Shown here piece by piece: positions 1 through 6,657 of a stretch of DNA of 7,599 nucleotides. The stretch covers positions 1-7,599 of the forward strand of contig JAFYOK010000102.1 of assembly GCA_017560175.1 (NCBI GenBank), given 5' to 3'. The stretch is from Clostridia bacterium (GTDB lineage Bacteria; Bacillota; Clostridia; Oscillospirales; Butyricicoccaceae). The number at the start of each line of letters is the position of its first letter. Position 1 is the first letter of the stretch. The position numbers and the translations under genes are program-made. The notes below the pieces were generated by a model, which searched no databases, had not been told where the DNA came from, and saw nothing but the letters and a program-made list of their open reading frames with translations.

Positions 1-755
1 CCCCATTCGGGATGAGGAGCGGGAACGCCCAGACCCAGGAAGGACAGACCAGCTGTCGACAGGATAACGTTAGCAACACGCAGTGTAGCCTGAACGATCA
101 GAGGAGCCATACCGTTGGGAAGAACGTGACCAAAGATGATTGTCTTGTCGGTAGCACCGATAGCTCTTGCAGCCTCAACGTACTCGTTGTCCTTAACTGT
201 CAGAACAGAGGAACGAACGATACGAGCGAAGCCGGGGATACCGGAAACCGACATGGCGATGATCAGGTTATTGATGCTGGAACCCAGAGAAGCAACGATG
301 GCGATAGCCAGCAGTGTGCCGGGGATAGCCAGCAGAACGTCCATGATTCTCATGATGACCATGTCGATCATGCCGCCGTAGTAACCAGCGACAGCACCGA
401 TAACCAGGCCGATAGCCAGAGAAACGATGGAAGCAGCGAAGCCGATCTTCAGAGAGTACTTAGCGCCGTACATTGTACGAGCGAAGATGTCACGGCCCAT
501 CTCGTCAGTACCGAACCAATGCTCGGACGAGGGACCCTGCAGACGATTCATGATGTCCTGCTTGATGACCTGTGTTTCGTAGTCGAACAGCATGTCAGCG
601 GACAGAGCGATAACGATGATGCACATGAAGATAATCATACCGAGGACAGCAGATCTGTTACGGAACAGTCTCTTCAGGATGTCAACGGACTGGCTATTCT
701 TCTTATACTTTTTTGTTACATCAGCGGTGTTTGTGGTCTTCTTATTCTCAGCCAT
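1..755 (-). CDS. dppC: Peptide ABC transporter permease, DppC/OppC type (3' end cut off by window edge)
   Basis: Inner-membrane permease of a dipeptide/oligopeptide ABC importer, partner of the DppB-type permease just upstream. I translated the minus strand from the ATG at 755-753: 251 complete codons reach the left edge, so only the last few dozen residues should be missing. The N-terminus is a Lys-rich cytoplasmic tail followed by a membrane segment at about 36-54. The OppC-family signature HWFGTDEMGRDIFAR is at 79-93. More membrane segments lie at about 104-127, 139-160 and 162-178. The EAA loop that docks the ATPase starts with EYVEAARAIG at 191-200, and the typical GLSFLGLGVP ends the visible part at 236-245. 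A GGAGGT ribosome binding site lies 9 nt before the ATG, and only 17 nt separate it from the dppB stop, so the two are co-transcribed. Codon choice is strongly biased (Ala almost always GCT, Leu mostly CTG). Family is certain; peptide versus nickel or other substrate cannot be read from permeases. Confidence 0.95.
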   Translation of the reverse strand, partial: MAENKKTTNTADVTKKYKKNSQSVDILKRLFRNRSAVLGMIIFMCIIVIALSADMLFDYETQVIKQDIMNRLQGPSSEHWFGTDEMGRDIFARTMYGAKYSLKIGFAASIVSLAIGLVIGAVAGYYGGMIDMVIMRIMDVLLAIPGTLLAIAIVASLGSSINNLIIAMSVSGIPGFARIVRSSVLTVKDNEYVEAARAIGATDKTIIFGHVLPNGMAPLIVQATLRVANVILSTAGLSFLGLGVPAPHPEW

Positions 756-772
756 TTTAAATGCACCTCCGA

Positions 773-1699
773 TTACTTATACTGGGACTTGATTCTGGGG
801 TCGATGAAACCGTACAGAACGTCGACGAGCAGGTTAACGACCGAAGATGTGAGCGAGAACATGATAACGCAGCCCAGAACCATGGGGATGTCGCGCTTGT
901 TGATGGACTGAACCATCAGACGGCCGACACCGGGCCATGCGTAAACGGACTCTGTCATAACGGAACCACCCAGCATACCGCCGAACTGCAGACCGACAAC
1001 GGTAACAGTGGGGATCAGGGCGTTCTTCAGTGCGTGCTTTGTGATAACCTTGGATTCAGCAACGCCCTTAGCGCGAGCTGTTCTGATGTAGTCAGCACGG
1101 ATAACTTCCAGCATGGAAGAACGTGTGACACGGGCGATAGAAGCCATCTGCTGGAAGCCCAGTGTGACTGTGGGCAGGACCAGAGACTTCCAACCGTCGG
1201 CACCCGAAGAGGGGAACCAGCCCAGTCTGAGCGAGAAGAACAGAATGAGCAGCAGGCCGAGCCAGAAAACAGGCATCGACAGACCGATCAGCGCGATGAA
1301 CATGGAAGCGCCGTCGAAGAGGGAGTTCTGCTTAACCGCAGCCAGAATACCGATGGGCAGAGCCAGGATAACAGCCAGGGAGATAGCGCAGATTGTCAGA
1401 CGCAGTGTGTTGGGGAATCTTGCAAAGATCTCAACGTTACACTTCAGACCAGAGTTATAGGAATTACCCATGTCACCCTGGACCAGCTTGAAGATGTAGC
1501 GAGCATACTGAACCAGAACGGGATCGTTCAGACCCATCTCTTCTCTCAGTTCAGCAATCTGCTCGGGTGTTGCCTGCTCACCAAGGATAACCTTAGCGGG
1601 GTCGCCGGGTGCCATGGACATGATCAGGTAAATGACCAGTGTGACACCCAGGAGAACAGGGACCATTGCTACGAGTCGCTTAGCGATAAATTTCCACAT
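773..1699 (-). CDS. dppB: Peptide ABC transporter permease, DppB/OppB type
   Basis: First gene of the peptide importer operon; forms the heterodimeric membrane channel with the DppC-type protein. At 308 residues it is the usual full length. It opens with the family N-terminus (MWKFIAKRLVAMVPVLLGV), a first membrane helix at about 9-29, and the conserved PGDP at 31-34. An external region with the family motif LREEMGLNDP (51-60) follows, then membrane segments near 99-121, 132-158, 177-195, 230-250 and 275-297. The ATPase-docking EAA loop is at about 203-230 (DYIRTARAKG, then NALIP). The C-terminus DVLYGFIDPRIK is typical. The start has an AAGGAGGAAA ribosome binding site 4-6 nt upstream. No periplasmic/lipoprotein binding protein precedes it, so that subunit and the ATPases must lie beyond the left edge or elsewhere. 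DppB, OppB and NikB are hard to separate by sequence; the peptide assignment is the most likely one. Confidence 0.95.
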   Translation of the reverse strand: MWKFIAKRLVAMVPVLLGVTLVIYLIMSMAPGDPAKVILGEQATPEQIAELREEMGLNDPVLVQYARYIFKLVQGDMGNSYNSGLKCNVEIFARFPNTLRLTICAISLAVILALPIGILAAVKQNSLFDGASMFIALIGLSMPVFWLGLLLILFFSLRLGWFPSSGADGWKSLVLPTVTLGFQQMASIARVTRSSMLEVIRADYIRTARAKGVAESKVITKHALKNALIPTVTVVGLQFGGMLGGSVMTESVYAWPGVGRLMVQSINKRDIPMVLGCVIMFSLTSSVVNLLVDVLYGFIDPRIKSQYK

Positions 1700-1979
1700 G
1701 TTTCCTCCTTGAGATTTTCATTGTGTGGTTTTGCCGCACAAGATAGTCATTTTGCAAACCGCCCTGCCGACCGTCTTTAACAGTCATTTTGGGCAATCCG
1801 CAAAATAAGCACCGGCCGCACTTTACGAACCGATGCATCCGTTTCTTCTTCCATCCCCTTCCTGTCCTTCTGTTTTGGGAAAAGCCCACCACAGCTCATA
1901 CCCTCCGGCGGCCACGCACGGCCACCATCGGGCTCCCTCCACTTCCGTGCAGGCAGAGAACATCCAAAGAAACTTGAAT
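1700..1979 (-). promoter_or_regulatory. Long untranslated leader of the dpp operon
   Basis: About 280 nt lie between the predicted dpp transcription start (near 1979) and the dppB ATG, with no convincing gene on either strand. The segment 1858-1945 is GC-rich compared with its surroundings. Read on the minus strand it contains pairable blocks: GGTGGC with GCCGCC around 1926-1903, enclosed by AGCCC (about 1935-1931) and GGGCT, the latter followed by TTTTCCC at about 1884-1876. That could be an attenuator-like hairpin, but the outer stem is only 5 bp. Nearer the gene are two copies of a 10-bp repeat (listed separately). I do not recognise a known riboswitch. Regulatory role is inference. Confidence 0.4.
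1745..1791. repeat. Two direct copies of AGTCATTTTG, 37 bp apart, in the dpp leader
   Basis: AGTCATTTTG occurs at 1745-1754 and again at 1782-1791. The similarity continues loosely beyond each copy (GCAAACCG versus GGCAATCCG). They lie 46 to 92 bp from the dppB start and could be regulator or translation-control sites. Chance recurrence in an AT-rich stretch is possible. Confidence 0.35.
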
Positions 1980-1985
1980 AACCAT

Positions 1986-2014
1986 ATTATACACGAGCAC
2001 CTATTCCAATGCAA
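1986..2014 (-). promoter_or_regulatory. Predicted sigma-A-type promoter for dppBC
   Basis: On the minus strand, TATAAT (1991-1986) is a perfect -10. It is preceded by a 17-bp spacer and TTGCAT (2014-2009), which matches the -35 consensus in its first three bases. Transcription would start near 1979 and run left into the dpp leader. It is the best promoter match upstream of dppB; no comparable match lies closer to the gene. Confidence 0.6.
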
Positions 2015-2231
2015 CCCAAATTATCCCCTATTCTTGCGTTTTCTGTCATTTGCGAGTAAAAACGACGGGAATTTTTATGAACTTTGCACAACTTTCAAAA
2101 AAATGAAATATTCACATTTCCGAATACTTTATGTATTTTAAACACAATTTTTCTAAACTTAGCCCCTCAATTTATGAAATGTAACCAATGTATATCTGCT
2201 GTCCTTAGGGCAAAATAGGTAAGTCAAAAAG

Positions 2232-2260
2232 TTGCAAAACGGTTACAAATCGTGTAATAT
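2232..2260 (+). promoter_or_regulatory. Possible promoter of the wall hydrolase gene
   Basis: TTGCAA (2232-2237), 17-bp spacer, then TAATAT (2255-2260), with a predicted start only a few bases before the GGGAGTGAG ribosome binding site at 2271-2279. The -10 match is poor and the leader would be very short. A sporulation sigma factor site cannot be excluded. The whole stretch 2015-2230 upstream is AT-rich and otherwise shows nothing I can name. Confidence 0.3.
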
Positions 2261-2282
2261 GTCCTCGAAAGGGAGTGAGTCC

Positions 2283-3269
2283 ATGAAAAAGTTCCGCAGC
2301 CTTGCGGCTTTTATTGTGATTTGTTCGTTACTGCTGGTCACAGCACAGGCGTCTTCCCCCATCCATCCCAAGATCATTTTCGGAGATATTTCCTCCGACT
2401 TCGCACAGGACGCCGATCGCCTCATCGATACAGATGAGAGCGAGCAGGATCAGATCGATGGCGAGAACAACTGGTTCTCCGCGATCGAAGGTTTCTTCTC
2501 CATGACCGCTCTGGAGGAAACGGCCGCTTCGGCCCTTCCCGATGCTGCAGAGCAGGAAGATGAAGAGATCCGTACTATTTTTATTGAAGATACCACTTTT
2601 GTTTCGGTAAGAGATTTTATCGAAACCCTCCATCCCGATGCTGTTTTTTCCTATAAGAACGGTATGGTTTCCGTAGCGCATACCGATATGTATATGGAGC
2701 TGCATCGCGGAAAGATCTATTGTTATGCCAACGGTCGTATGCTTCCCGTATCCGATCCCTGCTTCGAGATGGAAGATACCTTCTATGCTCCCATCCGTCT
2801 GCTGGCTCAGCTTTACAGCTTTGATGTCGAATGGGATGAAGAATCGGCCACCGTCACTCTGACACAAAATGATGAAGAGCTGATCCCCGGCGCAGAGTTT
2901 TACGACCAGGATGATTACCATCTTCTGGCTCGCCTGATCAATGCAGAATCGGGCAACCAGTCGCTGGAAGGCAAGATCGCTGTAGGCAATGTCATTATGA
3001 ACCGTATTGCCGACAGCCGTTTCCCCGATACCGTTGCCGGTGTTATTTATGACCGTTCCTGTGGTGTACAGTTCACCACCGCTTATAATGGCCGTCTCAA
3101 CAAGACCCCCAATGCCGACAGCTATATCGCTGCCAAGCTGGTTCTGGAAGGCTATTCGGTCGCTGACGATTGCCTGTATTTCCTCAACCCCTCGATTGCC
3201 CGTTCTTCGTGGGTCATCCGCAATCGTCCTTACGTCATGTCCATCGGCGACCATGCGTTCTTTTCCTGA
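2283..3269 (+). CDS. Secreted cell-wall hydrolase: copper-amine-oxidase-like N domain plus SleB/Hydrolase_2 domain
   Basis: Predicted exported peptidoglycan hydrolase of 328 residues. The ATG at 2283 is preceded by GGGAGTGAG; an in-frame TTG at 2232 has no such site. Residues 1-23 form a signal peptide (Lys-Lys, hydrophobic core, cleavage after AQA). A 70-residue acidic, low-complexity linker follows. Residues about 97-195 resemble the copper amine oxidase N-terminal-like domain common in clostridial surface proteins (FVSVRDFIE at 106-114, FYAPIRLLAQLY at 167-178, VEWDEESATVTLT at 182-194). Residues about 212-328 are a SleB/CwlJ-type catalytic domain: LLARLINAESGN at 214-225, with Glu222 at the family's catalytic position, then GKIAVGNVIMNR at 230-241, GVQF at 261-264 and a C-terminal IGDHAFF. 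Family members are lytic enzymes in spore cortex germination, but similar proteins act on vegetative wall. Without a peptidoglycan-binding domain or spore neighbours I cannot tell which. It is monocistronic, with a terminator 60 nt downstream. Confidence 0.88.
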   Translation: MKKFRSLAAFIVICSLLLVTAQASSPIHPKIIFGDISSDFAQDADRLIDTDESEQDQIDGENNWFSAIEGFFSMTALEETAASALPDAAEQEDEEIRTIFIEDTTFVSVRDFIETLHPDAVFSYKNGMVSVAHTDMYMELHRGKIYCYANGRMLPVSDPCFEMEDTFYAPIRLLAQLYSFDVEWDEESATVTLTQNDEELIPGAEFYDQDDYHLLARLINAESGNQSLEGKIAVGNVIMNRIADSRFPDTVAGVIYDRSCGVQFTTAYNGRLNKTPNADSYIAAKLVLEGYSVADDCLYFLNPSIARSSWVIRNRPYVMSIGDHAFFS

Positions 3270-3327
3270 TCCTTACTATACTATATAAATTAACCTTTCA
3301 ACAAATCACACTCAAAATCAAAACAGA

Positions 3328-3359
3328 AAAGCCCCGACCGATGGTCGGGGCTTTCTTTT
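3328..3359. terminator. Bidirectional intrinsic terminator between the wall hydrolase and nnrE
   Basis: A perfect 9-bp GC-rich stem GCCCCGACC (3331-3339) / GGTCGGGGC (3343-3351) closes a 3-nt loop and is extended by three A-T pairs. It is flanked by AAAA on the left and TTTCTTTTATTTT on the right, so it can stop transcription from both sides. It serves the plus-strand hydrolase (ending at 3269) and the minus-strand symporter-nnrE operon (ending at 3376). Confidence 0.93.
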
Positions 3360-3375
3360 ATTTTATAATGTAAAA

Positions 3376-4002
3376 CTATTCCGCAATGCCGATATCTGCC
3401 ACCAGCACTTCTCCGCAGATCTGCGGTGCCAACCCATGACAGGGCTTGGCAGCATGGAAAGTGACCGTCAGATCGACTGCAGCCGTACCATCGGCTATAC
3501 GTCCTGTATCACACTCCAGACCACTGGGCAGATCGAGGGCAACTTTGCAGCCGCTGCTCTTACCCATAGCTCCGCAGCAGATCTCTGCCTCCAGCGAAAG
3601 TTCTCCGCGGAAACCGGTGCCATAGATGGCATCGACCAACAAATCGGCGCTGAGGATCCATGCGGCATCTTCTTCGGTCAGCAGCGAAGCCACCACCATG
3701 GGAATATCGGCCATGGCGGCACGATAGAAATTGGTAATGGCATCGGGCGTTTTGGGCTTGCCGCCCACAAGAACGATCAGTACCTCTGTCCCCTGCTCTC
3801 GCAGCAGACGGGCAACAACATAGCCGTCACCGCCGTTATTGCCTGTACCGCAGAATATAACGGCACGATGCAGTTTGGGACAGCGGGACAGGATGGCGTT
3901 AAAAGTCGCCTGTCCGGCATTTTCCATCATCTGCAGGTAGGACAGACCGCCGGCATTGGCGCGGTCTTCAATGGCTTTCATCTGCGCTTTTGTGACCACC
4001 AT
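3376..4002 (-). CDS. nnrE: NAD(P)H-hydrate epimerase, stand-alone YjeF N-terminal domain
   Basis: Metabolite-repair enzyme that interconverts the R and S forms of hydrated NAD(P)H so that the S-specific dehydratase NnrD can restore the cofactor. The 208-residue cytoplasmic protein carries all the family landmarks: MENAG at 26-30, the nucleotide-binding GTGNNGGDG at 52-60, DAIYGTGFRG at 124-133, and DLPSGLECDTG at 157-167, whose Asp157 corresponds to the catalytic region. TVTFHAAKP follows at 179-187. It stops where the epimerase domain ends; many bacteria have it fused to NnrD (about 500 residues), here NnrD is absent and must be encoded elsewhere if the pathway is complete. AAGGAGGT sits 8 nt before the ATG at 4002. 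The gene starts 34 nt after the symporter stop with no terminator between, so it is the second gene of that operon; the link to amino-acid uptake is not obvious. Identification is firm. Confidence 0.93.
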   Translation of the reverse strand: MVVTKAQMKAIEDRANAGGLSYLQMMENAGQATFNAILSRCPKLHRAVIFCGTGNNGGDGYVVARLLREQGTEVLIVLVGGKPKTPDAITNFYRAAMADIPMVVASLLTEEDAAWILSADLLVDAIYGTGFRGELSLEAEICCGAMGKSSGCKVALDLPSGLECDTGRIADGTAAVDLTVTFHAAKPCHGLAPQICGEVLVADIGIAE

Positions 4003-4036
4003 GGCGGTCCACCTCCTTAAATAACGTTTATGTAAC

Positions 4037-5566
4037 TTAGTCGCGGTTATCCCAATAGTTCAGCTGTGTACCTGCAACGGAAGAATCAAAGCGGCTGCCA
4101 TCTTCCTTCTTGTAATGGATGGTGGCACGGTTGACATACTTGAGACCCAGATAGAGCAGAGGCAGGTTGGCAAATACGATCAGGATATTGCCCAGATCGG
4201 AGAATGCCCACAGATTGCCCAGGTTGAGGCCTGCGATGGAGCAGAGGATGCCGAAGCCCAGCGCAAAGAGGGAAACGATGCGAACACCGTTGATGAACTT
4301 CTTGTCGCCGCTGATACGGTTGGCAGCGATCTCGCCAAAGCTGATCATGCCCAGCAGAGTTGTATAGGCAAAGAGGCCGAAGCAGAGTGTCAGGACCAGA
4401 GTAATGATGCTGTTGAAAGATGTACCGGGAGTCAGTTCGGCAGTAGATGCCAGGAACTTGGGCAGACGGTCGAGCGCCATCCATGCTTCGCCGCCTTCAC
4501 CCAGCCACAGGCCGGACATTACGATAACAAAACCTGTCATGGTGCAGATGACGATGGTATCCAGGAAAACGCCCAGCGCCTGGATGCAGCCCTGGTCGCA
4601 GGGATGATCGGCGTTGGAAGCTGCAGCTGCCATGGTGATGGTACCCTGGCCGGCCTCGTTGGACATCAGACCGCGCTTAACACCCTGGGCCAGAACGGTA
4701 CCGAAAGCACCGCCAAAGATAGCATCGGGTGTGAAGGCACCACGGAAGACTTCTGCGAAGAAGAAGGGAATACTCTTGAAGTTGATGAGGATCAGAGTAA
4801 CAACGGTACCGCAGTAGACAACTGCCATAACGGGAACCATCTTATCGGTCAGACGTGTGACCTTCTTGATGCCGCCAAAAGCAATGATGGATGTAGCGAC
4901 CAGCAGCAGAGCTGCAACGATATAGTAGAAGATCGATGTTGTTGCGATCTCATTGCCTGTGACGATCTCGGCAATCTGGCCGACAGAGTCAACGGCATTG
5001 AAGCCCTGGGCAGGCAGACAGCAAAGCGCATAAAGAATAAAGAGGACAGACAGTGCTGCACCGGCGATCTTCTTGTCGCCCAGCAGCTTTCGGCCATAGT
5101 AAGGCAGACCGCCGACCAGCTCATCACCCTTCTTTTCCTTGAAGATCTGAGCCAGTACGCTCTCGGCATAGGCTGTAGACATGCCGAAGAAGGCGCTGAT
5201 CCACATCCAGAAGAGAGCACCGGGACCGCCGGCTGCGATCGCGCCTGTGACACCGAGGATATTGCCGGGGCCGACACGCATGGCCGACGACAGGCAGAAG
5301 GCAGCAAAGGGAGAGATGCCGTCCTTGGCGGTGCGGCTTTCCAGCATGGCACGGATGGCACGGCCAAAGTGTGTGACCTGGATAAAGCCAAACTTCAGGG
5401 TAAAGAAGATACCTGTACCGACCAGCAGGATGATGGCCAGCGAGAAGTTGCCCAGCAGGGGAATATTGGCATACCAGTCAAAATTGGTGGGGAAATCCCA
5501 CAGAAAATCAGAAACAGGGGTCACAAAGGAAAATACGCTGTTGACCGCCTCGAAAACACTGTTCAT
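4037..5566 (-). CDS. Sodium:alanine/glycine symporter (AGCS family)
   Basis: Membrane carrier that couples Na+ entry to uptake of alanine, glycine or a related small amino acid. The 509-residue protein has a periplasmic-side N-terminus (WDFPTNFDWYANIPLLG at 23-39 region) and about ten to eleven hydrophobic segments. The family hallmark is RVGPGNILGVTGAIAAGGPG at 97-116. The second hallmark is KRGLMSNEAGQGT at 297-309, then HPCDQGCIQALGVFLDT at 321-337, and a C-terminal membrane set at 383-475. The start at 5566 is chosen for its AGGAGGAG ribosome binding site 6 nt upstream; the reading frame stays open for 39 more codons upstream, but those would cross the promoter. It is first in an operon with nnrE. 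A divergent AraC-family gene 168 bp away is the likely regulator. The residue after SNEAG is Gln, where the homologues I recall often have Met, which may bear on substrate choice. Family is certain, exact substrate is not; AlsT, DagA and GlnT names are all used for relatives. Confidence 0.95.
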   Translation of the reverse strand: MNSVFEAVNSVFSFVTPVSDFLWDFPTNFDWYANIPLLGNFSLAIILLVGTGIFFTLKFGFIQVTHFGRAIRAMLESRTAKDGISPFAAFCLSSAMRVGPGNILGVTGAIAAGGPGALFWMWISAFFGMSTAYAESVLAQIFKEKKGDELVGGLPYYGRKLLGDKKIAGAALSVLFILYALCCLPAQGFNAVDSVGQIAEIVTGNEIATTSIFYYIVAALLLVATSIIAFGGIKKVTRLTDKMVPVMAVVYCGTVVTLILINFKSIPFFFAEVFRGAFTPDAIFGGAFGTVLAQGVKRGLMSNEAGQGTITMAAAASNADHPCDQGCIQALGVFLDTIVICTMTGFVIVMSGLWLGEGGEAWMALDRLPKFLASTAELTPGTSFNSIITLVLTLCFGLFAYTTLLGMISFGEIAANRISGDKKFINGVRIVSLFALGFGILCSIAGLNLGNLWAFSDLGNILIVFANLPLLYLGLKYVNRATIHYKKEDGSRFDSSVAGTQLNYWDNRD

Positions 5567-5597
5567 GTTTCTCCTCCTAAAAATATCTGTTTGCGTC

Positions 5598-5620
5598 GTT
5601 CGCACCCCTTGGTGGCGAAC
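5598..5620. promoter_or_regulatory. 23-bp interrupted palindrome at the predicted symporter transcription start
   Basis: GTTCGC (5598-5603) is mirrored by GCGAAC (5615-5620), with a further ACC/GGT pair inside, giving a 9-bp imperfect dyad. It starts right at the predicted +1 of the minus-strand symporter promoter and ends 32 nt before its ATG. It could be a repressor operator or a hairpin at the very 5' end of the mRNA. Position makes a regulatory role likely; the binding factor is unknown. Confidence 0.55.
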
Positions 5621-5627
5621 CTGTCTT

Positions 5628-5656
5628 AGTATATTGTGCTTTTCATTTTCTTTCCA
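5628..5656 (-). promoter_or_regulatory. Predicted promoter of the symporter-nnrE operon
   Basis: On the minus strand TGGAAA (5656-5651; 4 of 6 to the -35 consensus), a 17-bp spacer and TATACT (5633-5628; 5 of 6 to the -10 consensus). Transcription would start near 5621, giving a leader of about 55 nt. It is back to back with the promoter of the divergent regulator, whose -35 begins 14 bp away. Confidence 0.6.
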
Positions 5657-5669
5657 TGCAGAATCATGC
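5655..5669. promoter_or_regulatory. CATGC direct repeat with 10-bp period between the divergent promoters
   Basis: CATGC at 5655-5659 and 5665-5669, exactly one helical turn apart, sits between the two divergent -35 boxes and overlaps the edge of the symporter -35. A related ATGC lies in the -10 of the araC-type promoter (5694-5697). AraC-family proteins typically bind direct repeats on one face of the helix, so this is a candidate operator; the repeat is short and could be chance. Confidence 0.35.
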
Positions 5670-5698
5670 TTGAAATCTTGCAAAAAGTGCTGTATGCT
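5670..5698 (+). promoter_or_regulatory. Predicted promoter of the AraC-family regulator
   Basis: TTGAAA (5670-5675), 17-bp spacer, TATGCT (5693-5698), with a start near 5705, 15 nt before the AAGGAGGTG ribosome binding site. Both hexamers are reasonable and the spacing is optimal. Confidence 0.55.
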
Positions 5699-5734
5699 AA
5701 AAACATTCCAGTCTCACCAAGGAGGTGCTCCCCT

Positions 5735-6598
5735 ATGGAAGCCGCCACCGACCGCCGCCGCGGCTATCTGCACGAAGATTTCCGCATCTTTCACCTTAAA
5801 GATGCCGATGCCACCCGTGTCGATTATCACTATCATGAGTTCCACAAGCTGGTGCTGCTCCTGTCCGGCACGGTCACTTATTTTATCGAAGATATTTCTT
5901 ACACCTTAAAGCCCGGTGATCTGCTGGTGGTACCGCGTGGTGTCATCCACAAACCGCTGATCTCTACCGGCGAGGATTATGAGCGTTATGTCATCTGGGC
6001 CACGCCCGATTTCCTGGCTCGCAGCAGCCGACCCGATCAGGAGCTTTCCAACGTCTTCGATCGTCCCACCGGAAGTCATCTGCTTTCCCTCTCTCCGACA
6101 GCCCGTCTTGACCTTATGCAGCAGTTGACCCGCATCGAGCAATCGGCGCGTTCCGGCGACTTCGCCGCGCCGCTGCTGACCGAAAACCTCTTCTCCATCT
6201 TTATGATCTCGGTCAACCGTCTCTTTTTGCAGAAAAGCAGCGCTGCGCTCTCCCCTGTCCCCGATGACAAGACCCGTGCCATCTGTCGATTTATCGACGA
6301 ACATCTGAGCCGGGATCTTTCTGTAGAGCGCCTGTCCTCGGTTTTTTATACCAGCCGCTATCATCTCATGCGCACCTTCAAGGCGCAGACCGGCCAGACC
6401 CTCCATCAGTACATTACACGACGCCGTATCCTCAAGGCCGCCGAATTGATCAGCAATGGTACTCCGGTCGCCAAGGCTGCCTCTGCCTGCGGTTATGAAG
6501 ATTATTCTGCTTTTCTGCGTGCCTTCAAATCGATCTTCAAGGTCACGCCCAAGCATTTCACCTCCTCAGGCGGTACTGCAGATATTGAGCACGAATAA
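5735..6598 (+). CDS. AraC-family transcriptional regulator with N-terminal cupin sensor domain
   Basis: DNA-binding regulator of 287 residues. The N-terminal half is a cupin ligand-sensing domain: DYHYHEFHKLVLLLSG at 30-45, supplying metal- or ligand-type His residues (32, 34, 37), then YTLKPGDLLVVPRGVIHKP at 56-74. A linker and dimer-like helical region follows (about 117-170). The C-terminal AraC domain covers about 182-276: first helix-turn-helix RDLSVERLSSVFYTSRYHLMRTF at 193-215, then the second one at about 243-265 (VAKAASACGYEDYSAFLRAF) and the family ending FKVTPKHF at 268-275. The ATG at 5735 is chosen because AAGGAGGTG lies 7 nt upstream. A longer in-frame start at 5636 would begin upstream of the predicted promoter and lacks such a site. 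It is divergent from the symporter operon, the classic layout for a regulator and its target. Effector unknown; a small amino acid is a guess from context. Confidence 0.93.
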   Translation: MEAATDRRRGYLHEDFRIFHLKDADATRVDYHYHEFHKLVLLLSGTVTYFIEDISYTLKPGDLLVVPRGVIHKPLISTGEDYERYVIWATPDFLARSSRPDQELSNVFDRPTGSHLLSLSPTARLDLMQQLTRIEQSARSGDFAAPLLTENLFSIFMISVNRLFLQKSSAALSPVPDDKTRAICRFIDEHLSRDLSVERLSSVFYTSRYHLMRTFKAQTGQTLHQYITRRRILKAAELISNGTPVAKAASACGYEDYSAFLRAFKSIFKVTPKHFTSSGGTADIEHE

Positions 6599-6604
6599 CA
6601 GACA

Positions 6605-6640
6605 GAAAAACAGACCCGGGAGATCATCCTCCGGGTCTGT
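6605..6640. terminator. Intrinsic terminator shared by the convergent araC-type and yerC genes
   Basis: A perfect 10-bp stem ACAGACCCGG (6610-6619) / CCGGGTCTGT (6631-6640) with an 11-nt loop. On the minus strand it is followed by TTTTTCTGTC, a clear terminator for the yerC-type gene ending at 6658. On the plus strand it lies 12 nt after the regulator stop and is followed only by ATCTTTG, so it is weaker in that direction. Confidence 0.82.
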
Positions 6641-6657
6641 ATCTTTGTCGATCTTAC

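Noticed and set aside
12..1780. Long plus-strand open frames (12-911 and 761-1780) across the dpp genes.
   Set aside because: They are antisense to clear DppC and DppB permeases, overlap each other, and have Gln/Asp/Asn-rich low-complexity translations.
1905..1952. A SAM-I riboswitch-like stretch on the minus strand in the dpp leader (GTGGAGGGA followed by GCCCGATG).
   Set aside because: The resemblance is limited to that core; the GGCAACC box and the proper P1-P4 layout are absent, and the operon is a peptide importer rather than a methionine or cysteine gene.
4115..5629. A 504-codon open reading frame on the plus strand, antisense to the symporter.
   Set aside because: The minus-strand product is an unmistakable AGCS symporter. 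The antisense translation is rich in Gln, Asp, Cys and His, with no domain, no ribosome binding site and no membrane or enzyme pattern; it is a by-product of codon bias.
5567..5683. A 39-codon N-terminal extension of the symporter, and a 33-codon extension of the AraC-type protein from 5636.
   Set aside because: Both run through the predicted promoters and lack a ribosome binding site, whereas the internal starts at 5566 and 5735 have strong ones and give normal family lengths.
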